In this document: positions 49,642-58,071 of the stretch, one piece after another
Layout of the letters: the number at the start of each line of letters is the position of its first letter
Position numbering within the stretch: position 1 is the stretch's first letter
Origin: DASRDE01 sp035938175
GTDB lineage: Bacteria > Vulcanimicrobiota > Vulcanimicrobiia > Vulcanimicrobiales > Vulcanimicrobiaceae
Reading direction: 5' to 3'
DNA length: 64,000 nucleotides
NCBI GenBank assembly: GCA_035938175.1
Contig: DASZHD010000053.1
Location: 1 to 64,000 of the forward strand
Position numbers and translations under genes: made by a program
The notes under the pieces: model-generated
Database searches by the model: none
What the model was told of the DNA's origin: nothing
Seen by the model: only the letters and a program-made list of their open reading frames with translations

Positions 49642-49873
49642 CGCATAAGCGCGAGGCGCATCATCGCATAAATCGCAAGGTTCCGTTCAACGAACATTGC
49701 CGACACGCTACCACAGCGCTCCCGGGACTGTCAATGCATGTGCCCGGCGACCCAGGCAAAAATGTATGCGTGGTACCGGTCCACCTGAACGGGACTGGTT
49801 GGCGAATGGCACGGTTTCACGAGCGAATTATTGCATGTCCGGCCGCCGATTGCCCCGGGGCACTAATGCCGGC
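49642..49873. other. Intergenic region PLP enzyme / response regulator
   Basis: Contains the distal part of the PLP-enzyme leader and the promoter for the two-component pair. Tandem TCGCATAA copies near 49639 and 49664; no gene seen. Confidence 0.4.
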
Positions 49874-50563
49874 ATGCCAACGTTGAAGGTGCTTATCGCA
49901 GAAGACGATCCGGCGATCAGGGAGCTGCTTACGCATCATTTCGAGCGCGAATCCTTCGACGTTCTTGCCGTAAGCGACGGCAATGCCGCTTTGCGCGGCG
50001 CTCGGCATCTCGCTGACGCGGTTGTGCTGGACGTCGGACTGCCGGCGATCGACGGTTTTGAAGTCGCGCGCCTGCTGCGACGCGAGCGGCGTGACGTTCC
50101 GATTATCATGCTCACCGCGCGCACCGACGAAATCGATCGGATCGTCGGCTTCGAACTCGGTGCGGACGACTACATTTGCAAACCGTTTTCGCCGCGTGAG
50201 GTCGTCGCGCGCCTGAAAGCCGTGCTTCGGCGCGCGGGCAAACCGTACGACAGCCGCCCCAGCGTCCTGACTTTTGGACGGTTGGAAATCGACGAAGCGG
50301 CGCGCGAAGTGCGGCTGGACGGCACCGACGTGAAGTTGAAGCCGCGTGAGTTCGCGCTGCTACTGGCACTCGCGAGCAATCCGGGCGTGGCGTTGTCCCG
50401 CCGGACGCTCGTTGAAATGGTCTGGGGATTCGATTTCGAAGGCGACGAGCGCACCGTTGACGTCCACGTGCGCCGCGTTCGTTCGAAGATCGAAAACGAT
50501 TGCGATCGTCCGGCGATCGTTCAAACCGTCCATGGCTTCGGATACAAATTCGCGCGGCCGTAA
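49874..50563 (+). CDS. OmpR/PhoB-type response regulator
   Basis: 229 residues from ATG 49874. Receiver domain with phosphorylation site Asp53 (VVLDVGLPAIDG), Thr81 and Lys103, and a winged-helix DNA-binding domain from about 130 (LKPREFALLLALASNPGVALSRRTLVEMVWG...RTVDVHVRRVRSKIE). Longer frames upstream lack the receiver start. Overlaps the kinase gene by 32 bases, so a coupled pair. Target genes unknown. Confidence 0.95.
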   Translation: MPTLKVLIAEDDPAIRELLTHHFERESFDVLAVSDGNAALRGARHLADAVVLDVGLPAIDGFEVARLLRRERRDVPIIMLTARTDEIDRIVGFELGADDYICKPFSPREVVARLKAVLRRAGKPYDSRPSVLTFGRLEIDEAAREVRLDGTDVKLKPREFALLLALASNPGVALSRRTLVEMVWGFDFEGDERTVDVHVRRVRSKIENDCDRPAIVQTVHGFGYKFARP

Positions 50564-51689
50564 GCGCGCGCTCTCGTTCGCGTCGCTGCGCGCGCTTTTG
50601 GTTCGCGCTGCCGCGCAAAATCCCGTACCGCTGCTCGTCTTACGCCTTCCGGATTTCGAGCGGACCGCGTGGCGCAGCGGGAAACCTGCGGCGAGACGTC
50701 TGGAGCGCAAAACCACGTCGGCATTTCTGACGGCGGCGGCGAATGCATTGCGGGGCGGCGATCTTGCGGCGCACGATCCCGGAAGCGACGTTTTTGCGAT
50801 CGCCATGGCCGCGCCGGCGCGTGCGTTCGGGCGCATCTCTCCGGTCGACTGCCGCAGCGTTTTAGAACGGGTCGCGGCCGCCTTGCACGCAGTGACGGAA
50901 TTGCGTATCGAAACGGGCTGGATCGTCTTACAGCGATTCGATCCTGCTGCATCGCTCGAACCGGAAATCGAACGAGCGCTCGAGCGTGGCGCGCGCGAGC
51001 GCGAACGCTACGAATTCTTTTCCACGGTCGGACACGAACTTCGCACGCCGCTCGCGTCCATCCGCGGCTATCTCGAAACGCTGCTGGAAGGCGACGTGGA
51101 TCGCGATACCGCTGCGCGCTTTTTGCGAACCGCGCGCCGTGAAGCGCTGCGCATGGGCCGCCTGGTCGACGGAATGTTCGAATTCTCGCTGCTCGATCTC
51201 TCGGCAGGTGCATTGCTGGGGCGGCACTGCCGGCTCGGCGAACAGATCGACGCCGCGTTCGACGTCGTCGGTCCCGGTGCGGCGGCCCGTAGCGTCGCCG
51301 TTCGTCGCGCAAACCGCGACGACGCGACGGTCGCACTGGATCCGGATGCGTGCCTGCAGATTCTGGTCAATCTCATCGACAATGCGGCCAAGTACGGCCG
51401 CGAGGGCGGAATAGTTGCCGTGTCGGTGGAGGTGCGGGGCGACGATGCGGTCATCGTGGTCGACGATGACGGGCCCGGGATCGCGGCGTGTAACCGGGAT
51501 TCGATCTTCGGATTGCGCGTTCGCGGGCCGCAAAGCGGTTCGCGTCCGGGCACGGGCATCGGATTGGCCATCGTCAAGATGATCGTCGAACGCTCCGGCG
51601 GCCAAATACGCGTGCTGGACTCCCCGCTCGGCGGCGCGCGGTTCGAGGCGCTGCTTCCTCGGGCGGATTCCGAGGCGCAAGCGTCGTAG
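50532..51689 (+). CDS. Soluble sensor histidine kinase with a degenerate GGDEF-like N-terminus
   Basis: 385 residues from ATG 50532. HisKA H-box FFSTVGHELRTPLASIRGY (His168), N-box (Asn280/Asn284), G1 DDDGPGI (311-317), G2 GTGIGL (340-345). No transmembrane segments. Residues 30-100 (PVPLLVLRLPDFERTAWR...DPGSDVFAIAM) show the spacing and hydrophobic pattern of a GGDEF domain with GSDVF in place of GGDEF, so it may be a nucleotide-sensing or dead cyclase-like domain. This last reading is tentative. Confidence 0.9.
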   Translation: MASDTNSRGRKRALSFASLRALLVRAAAQNPVPLLVLRLPDFERTAWRSGKPAARRLERKTTSAFLTAAANALRGGDLAAHDPGSDVFAIAMAAPARAFGRISPVDCRSVLERVAAALHAVTELRIETGWIVLQRFDPAASLEPEIERALERGARERERYEFFSTVGHELRTPLASIRGYLETLLEGDVDRDTAARFLRTARREALRMGRLVDGMFEFSLLDLSAGALLGRHCRLGEQIDAAFDVVGPGAAARSVAVRRANRDDATVALDPDACLQILVNLIDNAAKYGREGGIVAVSVEVRGDDAVIVVDDDGPGIAACNRDSIFGLRVRGPQSGSRPGTGIGLAIVKMIVERSGGQIRVLDSPLGGARFEALLPRADSEAQAS

Positions 51690-51699
51690 ACTTACGCCC

Positions 51700-52023
51700 G
51701 TGGAAACGCGGTTCGCACATCGCAGTGAAGCGGAGTTCGCCGGCCTTCTGGATTTTTACCAAGTCGAGTGGATTTACGAACCCTGTACGTTTCCTATTGT
51801 GCGCGACGAGTGCGGAAATGCCGTCGAATGGTTTACGCCGGACTTTTATCTGCCGCAATACGACCTTTTTCTCGAGATGACCGTACAAAGTCCGCGGCTG
51901 CAGTCGCGGAAGAACCGAAAGATCCGGCTATTGCGCGAGGCGTATCCCGACCTGACGATCAAACTCTTTACGCGCCGCGACGTCGAGCGCGTTTTTTCCA
52001 ATCGGGTCTCCCGCGCTTCGTGA
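51700..52023 (+). CDS. Small protein with PD-(D/E)xK nuclease-like pattern
   Basis: 107 residues, GTG start. RSEAEFAGLLDFYQVEWIYEPCTFPI followed by FTPDFYLPQYDLFLEMT fits the core of restriction-endonuclease-like folds: Glu in the first helix, Asp in PDFYLP and ExT where ExK is usual. The Lys to Thr change may weaken catalysis. Similar short ORFs occur before hpt in other bacteria, as here (17-base gap). Role unknown. Confidence 0.65.
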   Translation: METRFAHRSEAEFAGLLDFYQVEWIYEPCTFPIVRDECGNAVEWFTPDFYLPQYDLFLEMTVQSPRLQSRKNRKIRLLREAYPDLTIKLFTRRDVERVFSNRVSRAS

Positions 52024-52039
52024 GCGAGGCCCCTGCACG

Positions 52040-52552
52040 GTGATAGCCGAGAGACTCTTCGACGAGGCCGCCATAGCGGGCCGGGTGCGGGAACTGGGGC
52101 GGGCTATCGCCTCGGATTACGCGGGAAAAAATCCGATGATCGTAGGCGTGCTGACCAGTTCCGCCGTGTTCATGGCAGACCTGACCCGCGCCGTAGAAAT
52201 ACCGTGTGAGTACGACTTCATCGCACTTTCGCGGTACGCGGACGAGGGCGGGATTCGTTTTGTCAAGGACACGTCGGCGTCTATCGAAGGGCGCCACGTG
52301 GTGCTGGTCGAGGACACGATCGATACCGGACTGACGCTGCAATACATCGCGAAAACATTGCGCGCTCGTCAGCCTGCGTCGCTCGAAGTCTGCACGCTCT
52401 TGGATCGTCCGCACCGGCGAATCGCTCCCGTGGACGTGAAATATCGCGGTTTCGAAGTCCCCGACGTTTTCGTCGTGGGATACGGCCTGGATTACAACGG
52501 CCGGTACCGCGAGTTGCCCGAACTGTACGCCCATGGGAGTTGGCCCGCTTGA
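52040..52552 (+). CDS. hpt: Hypoxanthine phosphoribosyltransferase
   Basis: 170 residues, GTG start. PRPP-binding loop VLVEDTIDTGLTL and VGVLTSSAVFMADL in the first half, YEYDFIALSRY-like substrate region CEYDFIALSRYAD. Salvages hypoxanthine and guanine to nucleotides. Overlaps the next gene by 4 bases (TTGA). purA follows two genes on, so this is a purine cluster with a glycosidase inserted. Confidence 0.93.
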   Translation: MIAERLFDEAAIAGRVRELGRAIASDYAGKNPMIVGVLTSSAVFMADLTRAVEIPCEYDFIALSRYADEGGIRFVKDTSASIEGRHVVLVEDTIDTGLTLQYIAKTLRARQPASLEVCTLLDRPHRRIAPVDVKYRGFEVPDVFVVGYGLDYNGRYRELPELYAHGSWPA

Positions 52553-53850
52553 AGAACATTTTGGCTGCGATTTTGGGGATGCTGTTGTTGCTTCCCCAGG
52601 CGTCGTCGGCGCTCGAACTGCAGTCTATCGAGCGTGCGGCGGACGATTATCAGAATCCGAATCAGCATTTGCAGCAGATGTACCGCGCGGCGCTGCTGGA
52701 TACGACCAAGCTCGCCGAGCAGGCTCCCGATGGAACCGCATATGTCAAAACGGGAGACATCCCGGCCGAGTGGCTCCGCGATTCGAGCGCTCAAGTGCGT
52801 CCCTACCTCTATTATGCCAAGGAAGACGCGACGATCCGCGATCTGCTGCGCGGCATCATTGCCCGTCAAGCCAAGTATCTTCAGATCGATCCGTATGCGA
52901 ACGCCTTCACGTTGGATTACCGCGTATGGGAGCAGAAGTTCGAACTCGACTCGCTTGCCTATCCGGTAACCCTCGCGTGGAGCTATTGGCGCGCAACGGG
53001 CGATACGTCGATCTTTACGCCCGACGAAGCGAAGGCGTACGATGCCATTCTGGCGACGATGGAACGCGAACAAGATCATACGCGCAACTCGCAGTACACG
53101 CACAAGGAGCTCGAAGAAAACGGCAAAGGCCGTCCCGTCGCATTCACGGGGATGATCTGGACCGGCTTCCGGCCCTCGGATGACGCCTGTTACTACAACT
53201 TTTTGATTCCGTCGGAAATGTTTGCCGTCGTTGCGCTCGGGGACATGGCTCAAATCGAACGGCAGGTGTACCACAACCTGATCAAGGCGCACGAAGCTCA
53301 ATCGCTTCGCGACGAAGTGCAGCGCGGAATTCAGCGGTACGGCATGGTACCCGTTTCGAAGTACGGGTACATCTACGCATATGAGGTCGACGGGTTGGGG
53401 CACGCCATTCTGACCGACGACGCAAACGTTCCGAGTTTACTTTCGGCTCCGTACATCGGATACACTACGGTTAACGACCGGTACTACCTGAACACGCGCT
53501 CGTTTTTGCTTTCGCAAGACAACCCGTCGTACTACACCGGCGACGTAGCCCGCGGAATTGGGAGCTATCATACGCCGGATCATTGGGTCTGGCCGCTCGC
53601 AATGGTCATGGAAGGGCTCACCGCATCTTCTCTAGGCGAGAAACAGGACGTTCTGAACCAGCTGCTCGCAAGCGATCCGGGCGATCACTTGCTGCACGAA
53701 TCGTTCGATCCGAACGATCCCAAGCGGTATACGCGTCCGGACTTCGGCTGGCCCAATGCGCTGTTCAGCGAATTCGTGATGACGTCGTTCCAGGGCGTGC
53801 GTCAGATTCCGATGGGCGATACCTCGGACCTCGAATTCATGAATGAGTAG
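52549..53850 (+). CDS. GH125 family exo-alpha-mannosidase, secreted
   Basis: 433 residues from TTG 52549 (GGGAG nine bases upstream, TTGA overlap with hpt). Signal peptide MKNILAAILGMLLLLPQASSA. The family (DUF1237) motifs are clear: GDIPAEWLRDSSAQVRPY, FTGMIWTGFRPSDDACYYNFLIPSEMF, DDANVPSLLSAPYIG, HTPDHWVWPLAMVMEGL. These metal-independent enzymes remove terminal alpha-1,6-mannose. Together with the GH26-like set it indicates handling of mannose-containing glycans. Its place between hpt and purA is odd. Overlaps purA by 8 bases. Confidence 0.93.
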   Translation: MKNILAAILGMLLLLPQASSALELQSIERAADDYQNPNQHLQQMYRAALLDTTKLAEQAPDGTAYVKTGDIPAEWLRDSSAQVRPYLYYAKEDATIRDLLRGIIARQAKYLQIDPYANAFTLDYRVWEQKFELDSLAYPVTLAWSYWRATGDTSIFTPDEAKAYDAILATMEREQDHTRNSQYTHKELEENGKGRPVAFTGMIWTGFRPSDDACYYNFLIPSEMFAVVALGDMAQIERQVYHNLIKAHEAQSLRDEVQRGIQRYGMVPVSKYGYIYAYEVDGLGHAILTDDANVPSLLSAPYIGYTTVNDRYYLNTRSFLLSQDNPSYYTGDVARGIGSYHTPDHWVWPLAMVMEGLTASSLGEKQDVLNQLLASDPGDHLLHESFDPNDPKRYTRPDFGWPNALFSEFVMTSFQGVRQIPMGDTSDLEFMNE

Positions 53851-55069
53851 CGCAAAAATACACAAAGCGGACATTATCGTCGGGATCCAATGGGGCGACG
53901 AAGGCAAAGGCCGGATCGTCGACTACTATTCGCGCGACTACGATATCGTCGCGCGGTTCGGCGGTGGCGATAACGCCGGACACTCGATACGCGTCGGCGA
54001 TCGCAAGCTCGCGCTGCGCATCGTTCCATCGGGGGTTCTGCAGGAACGCTGCGAGCTCTTCATCGGCGGGGGAACCGTCGTCAGCCTCGAGGGGTTGCTC
54101 GGCGAACTGGATTCGCTCGCGAAAATCGGCGTGGACGTCAAGCGCGTGCGCATATCGGATCGCGCCCACGTCGTGTTTTCATATCACGCCGAAGCGGACA
54201 AAGCGGCGGAAGCCGCGCGCGGTGCGCATGCCATCGGAACGACCGGACGCGGCATCGGCCCGGCATACGTCGATCGCGTTGCGCGTTCGGGCATCACGTT
54301 CGGAGACTTGCGCGATCGCGGCACGCTCGCGGAAAAGCTGCAGCGGAAAGGTGCGCAAAGCACGCTGCCGGCGGTTTGGGAACTCGCGCAGCGCGTGACG
54401 CCTTACGTGGTGGACGGTGTCGATTACCTGCACGGCGCGATTGAAAACGGCAAACGCCTGCTGATCGAGGGCGCGCAAGGTTCGTTGCTGGATGTCGGGT
54501 ACGGCACGTATCCGTACGTGACCAGCTCGCATACCATCGCCGGCGGTGCTTGCACAGGACTCGGCTTGGGACCGACCGCAATCGGGCGCGTCGTAGGCGT
54601 GGTCAAGGCCTACTGCACGCGCGTGGGGGGCGGTCCGTTTCCGTCGGAATTGCACGACGCGACCGGCGAGCGCCTCCGGACGCAAGGCGCCGAGTTCGGC
54701 GTCGTTACCGGACGGCCGCGCCGCTGCGGCTGGTTTGACGCGGTTGCGGCGCGCTACGGTACGCGCGTCAACGGATTGACGTCGGCCGTCATCACGAAAT
54801 TGGACGTCCTTACGGGATTCGAACAAATCGGCATCGTCACGGGTTATCGCTTGCACGGCAGCGCCGTCGATTTCGGCGCCGCCGGCCATACCGATCTGCA
54901 AACGGACGTTGAATACGTGCCCGGCTGGAGCGAAGATCTCAGCGGCGTGCGCCGGATTGGCGATTTACCGGAAGCCGCTCGCTCGTATGTTTCCCGCATC
55001 GAGCAAGCGTTGGGCGTTCCGGTCGAAAGTGTTTCGGTAGGGCCCGAGCGATCGCAGATCGCGGTCTAG
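53843..55069 (+). CDS. purA: Adenylosuccinate synthetase
   Basis: 408 residues. GTP-dependent joining of IMP and aspartate, first step to AMP. QWGDEGKG at 16-23, NAGHSI, TTGRGIGPAY, and C-terminal TKLDVL and GWSEDL. Length is slightly short of the 430 of E. coli because of loop trimming. Last gene of the hpt-GH125-purA run. Confidence 0.97.
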   Translation: MSSAKIHKADIIVGIQWGDEGKGRIVDYYSRDYDIVARFGGGDNAGHSIRVGDRKLALRIVPSGVLQERCELFIGGGTVVSLEGLLGELDSLAKIGVDVKRVRISDRAHVVFSYHAEADKAAEAARGAHAIGTTGRGIGPAYVDRVARSGITFGDLRDRGTLAEKLQRKGAQSTLPAVWELAQRVTPYVVDGVDYLHGAIENGKRLLIEGAQGSLLDVGYGTYPYVTSSHTIAGGACTGLGLGPTAIGRVVGVVKAYCTRVGGGPFPSELHDATGERLRTQGAEFGVVTGRPRRCGWFDAVAARYGTRVNGLTSAVITKLDVLTGFEQIGIVTGYRLHGSAVDFGAAGHTDLQTDVEYVPGWSEDLSGVRRIGDLPEAARSYVSRIEQALGVPVESVSVGPERSQIAV

Positions 55070-55258
55070 AGCCGCCAAGCCCCGCCCGTTAAGTTTTGCA
55101 TACCGGAAAATCCGTGCGTAAAGCGCGGTGGCTATCGTCCGATACTACAGGTTAAGAGTCAGGACATTCCCAGCGGGAGTGTTTTGGCGTTCGCCGCCGG
55201 CCACGGAGGACCGGCGCGCAGGCCAAGGTCGGCCGTGTCAGGGTTTAGGTGACGGAAG
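55070..55258 (+). other. Upstream region of fliF
   Basis: 189 bases. TAAGTTTT near 55090-55097 is reminiscent of a sigma28 -35 half, but the expected GCCGATAA is not found at the right distance. CGGCCACGG/ CCGGCG inverted motifs are GC-rich noise. No gene. Confidence 0.35.
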
Positions 55259-56914
55259 TTGGATCGCATCACGTCTTCGTGGAACGATCTTACCGGCCGG
55301 CTTCGAGCGATGTGGGATCAAAATCCCCAAAACCGCATGCTCGCCGTCGGCATAATTGGTGCGCTGAGCTTAACGCTTGCAGCGCTCTTTGTGCTCTACG
55401 CCACGCACCGTCCGTCATATGAAGTGCTGTTCTCCAATCTGTCGCCCTCGGATGCGGCGTCGGTAACGCAGCACCTAAAGGATGACAAGGTCTCCTACGA
55501 ACTTTCAACCGACGGAAAAACCGTCTACGTTCCTTCGTCAAACCTCTCCGACGAGCGCGTGGCCATCGCGGGCTCCAACGTGATCAAGGGGAACTCGACG
55601 GGTTACGAGCTGTTCGACCGCACCAACTTCGGCATGACCGAATTCGAGCAGAACATCGACAAGACGCGTGCGATAGAAGGCGAGCTCGAACGCACCATCG
55701 GCGGGTTGGATCCCGTGCAAGCCGCGCGCGTTCATATCGCGGTTCCCGATCAAACGCTCTATTCCAACGATGAATCCAGCACGACCGCTTCCGTCGCGCT
55801 CACCGTAAAGCCCGGCATGCAGCTCACGCCCGAACAGGTCGAAGGCGTTACGATGCTCGTCTCGCACGCGGTGCAAGGTCTCAAACCCGAATCCGTGACG
55901 ATCATCGATCAGAACGGCCAAGTACTGCTGCCCGCTGCGGGGGCCGATGCAAATTCGCCGGATCCGCTGAATCTGACGCAAGAACAGCTGCTCGCCAAAC
56001 AGCGCTACGAGAACGCGCTGCAAGCCAGCATTCAATCGATGCTCGACCAGACGCTCGGGCCGCGGCACGCGGTCGCACGCGTGTCGACGAAGATGAATTT
56101 CGACGCGAATACGACCGAGACGAAGACGTACGCGCCGCAAGGGACCGTGCTCTCTTCGCAGAGCAAACGCGAATCCTACACGGGTACCGGTCCGCGCCCC
56201 GCCGCCATCGGCGTGCCCGGAACGACCAGCAACATTCCGACGTATCAGGCGCAGCAACAAGGCGGAAACAGCCGGTACAACAAGACGGAAACGACGACGA
56301 ACTACAACGTTTCCGAAGAGAACACCAAACACATCGACGCCCCCGGAAAAGTGACGCAGACCAGCGTTGCGGTCGTGTTGAACAGCGCGACCGTTGCGGC
56401 CGGCGGCGCGTCCAGCGGATCCGCGGCGCAGCCTTATCAAATTACGCCGGCGATGCGGCAGCAGGTGCAGAATCTGGTTATTGCAGCCGCCGGTTTGAAT
56501 GTGAACAACGGCGATCAAGTTTCGGTTGAGGCGATTCCCTTCAATCCGAGCGTCCTCGGAACGCCCGCCGCCGGCGGCGGCGTAACGGGCGGTACGATGC
56601 TCGGCATACCGGTGTGGGCGCTCATAGCCGTGCTGGGTGCCGGTGCACTGCTCGGTTTCGGTCTGCTGATGGGCAGAATGCGCCGGCGCAGCTTCAAGCC
56701 CGCGATGGAACTACCGTCGTTCGACTCCACGCTGGCCGAGGAGCTTCCGCCTTTCGAAGAACATCCGATGCTGGACGGTGCGCCCGGTATTGCCGCGCCA
56801 ATCCGCTCGGCAGCCGACCTTACGCGCGAGCAGATGATCGAGTACGTCACGACCGTGGCGCAAGAGAATCCGGACAGCATTGCCAAACTCGTCAAACTGT
56901 GGCTGGCGGAGTAG
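55259..56914 (+). CDS. fliF: Flagellar MS-ring protein FliF
   Basis: 551 residues from a TTG start. Two membrane segments (about 23-43 and 448-468) frame the periplasmic ring-building domains, with YEVLFSNLSPSDAASVTQHLKDDKVSYEL and RTNFGMTEFEQNIDKTRAIEGELERTI typical of FliF. The C-terminal tail (about 505-551) with ENPDSIAKLVKLWL binds FliG. Built in the inner membrane as the base of the motor. Heads fliFGHIJ-motE; no fliE or flgBC upstream. Confidence 0.97.
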   Translation: MDRITSSWNDLTGRLRAMWDQNPQNRMLAVGIIGALSLTLAALFVLYATHRPSYEVLFSNLSPSDAASVTQHLKDDKVSYELSTDGKTVYVPSSNLSDERVAIAGSNVIKGNSTGYELFDRTNFGMTEFEQNIDKTRAIEGELERTIGGLDPVQAARVHIAVPDQTLYSNDESSTTASVALTVKPGMQLTPEQVEGVTMLVSHAVQGLKPESVTIIDQNGQVLLPAAGADANSPDPLNLTQEQLLAKQRYENALQASIQSMLDQTLGPRHAVARVSTKMNFDANTTETKTYAPQGTVLSSQSKRESYTGTGPRPAAIGVPGTTSNIPTYQAQQQGGNSRYNKTETTTNYNVSEENTKHIDAPGKVTQTSVAVVLNSATVAAGGASSGSAAQPYQITPAMRQQVQNLVIAAAGLNVNNGDQVSVEAIPFNPSVLGTPAAGGGVTGGTMLGIPVWALIAVLGAGALLGFGLLMGRMRRRSFKPAMELPSFDSTLAEELPPFEEHPMLDGAPGIAAPIRSAADLTREQMIEYVTTVAQENPDSIAKLVKLWLAE

Positions 56915-56917
56915 CGC

Positions 56918-58000
56918 ATGGACTCGCCCATAGTTAACCTGAGCGACGTTCCCCAGGACCTGCCGGAACCGGGGTATTCGATGGGACACGATTTCCCGAC
57001 GATCGAGGTTTCCGGGCCGGAGAAGGCTGCAATTTTGATCATCACGCTGGGACTGGAGCTCTCGGCGACGATTTTCAAATTCTTGCGTCAAGACGAAGTC
57101 GAGCGGATCGTTCTGGAGATCGCGAAGATCTCCACGGTACCGATCGAAAAGCGCGACGCCGTCATCACCGAAGCGTACCAGCGCGCGATCGCGCTCAAGT
57201 ACATCAACGAAGGCGGCATCGAGTACGCGAAGGAGATTCTGGAGCGCTCCTTCGGCGCCGGTCAAGCCGACGACATGACGAACCGGCTGTTCGCCGCGCT
57301 CAAGCACGGCAATCCGCTGGAACTGATCAAGAAGACTGAACCCGCCCAGCTGCTGCAGTTCATCCAAGACGAACATCCGCAGACCATTGCGCTCATTCTC
57401 GTGTATATGGCGCCGGACCAAGCCGGCGCGGTTCTATCCGCGCTGCCGCCTGAACTGCAGGCCGAAGTGGCGATGCGCATTGCAATCTTGCAGAAAACGG
57501 CCCCGGAGGTTTTGGAGCAATTGGACGAGCTGCTGGGACGCAGACTGCTGGTCAGCGGAGCCGACTTTTCGAAAGCCGGCGGCGTGCAATCGCTTGCAAA
57601 CGTCATGGGCTTTGTCGACCGCGAAACCGAGAAGAACATCCTCGACGGGCTCGCCAAGCGCGATCCGGAGCTCGCGACGGAAGTCAAGAACCTGCTGTTC
57701 GTCTTCGAAGACATCGTCAACCTCGACGACCGTTCGATTCAGCGGATCCTCAAGGAAGTGGACGGCAAAGATCTCGCGCTCGCGCTCAAAGTGGCGAACG
57801 ACGACATGCTCGCGCGCGTCTTCAAAAACATGTCTTCGCGCGCCGGTGCGACCCTGCGCGAAGAGATCGAACTGCTCGGCCCGACGCGGATGCGCGAGGT
57901 CGGCAAAGCGCAGCAGGCAATCGTCGACGTCATTCGCACGCTGGAAGAGAACGGTCAGATCGTCATAGCCCGCGGCGCCAAAGACGAGAAGCTGGTATGA
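56918..58000 (+). CDS. fliG: Flagellar motor switch protein FliG
   Basis: 360 residues. N domain (30-120) for FliF, middle domain with EHPQTIALILVYM, and C domain ending in a charged helix (SIQRILKEVDGKDLALALKVA...MSSRAGATLREEIELLGP) that contacts the stator. The first 30 residues are an extra acidic tail. Begins 3 bases after fliF. Confidence 0.97.
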   Translation: MDSPIVNLSDVPQDLPEPGYSMGHDFPTIEVSGPEKAAILIITLGLELSATIFKFLRQDEVERIVLEIAKISTVPIEKRDAVITEAYQRAIALKYINEGGIEYAKEILERSFGAGQADDMTNRLFAALKHGNPLELIKKTEPAQLLQFIQDEHPQTIALILVYMAPDQAGAVLSALPPELQAEVAMRIAILQKTAPEVLEQLDELLGRRLLVSGADFSKAGGVQSLANVMGFVDRETEKNILDGLAKRDPELATEVKNLLFVFEDIVNLDDRSIQRILKEVDGKDLALALKVANDDMLARVFKNMSSRAGATLREEIELLGPTRMREVGKAQQAIVDVIRTLEENGQIVIARGAKDEKLV

Positions 58001-58012
58001 CGCTCCACTGTA

Positions 58013-58066
58013 CGGGGGGCCCCATTGTCTGCAATGCGGGGCGCGGAGCCTAAGGCACAGCGCCTT
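58013..58066. repeat. Hairpin pair immediately upstream of fliH
   Basis: CATTG-TCTG-CAATG (58023-58036) inside a GGGGCCCC context similar to the ftsY-side element, then AAGGC/GCCTT (58052-58066) ending six bases before the ATG. fliH has no ribosome site, so these structures may set its translation rate. Confidence 0.45.
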
Positions 58067-58071
58067 TTCAA

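Noticed and set aside
55086..55110. Sigma28 promoter for fliF
   Set aside because: Only a TAAGTTTT-like half is seen; the GCCGATAA half is missing at the required spacing.
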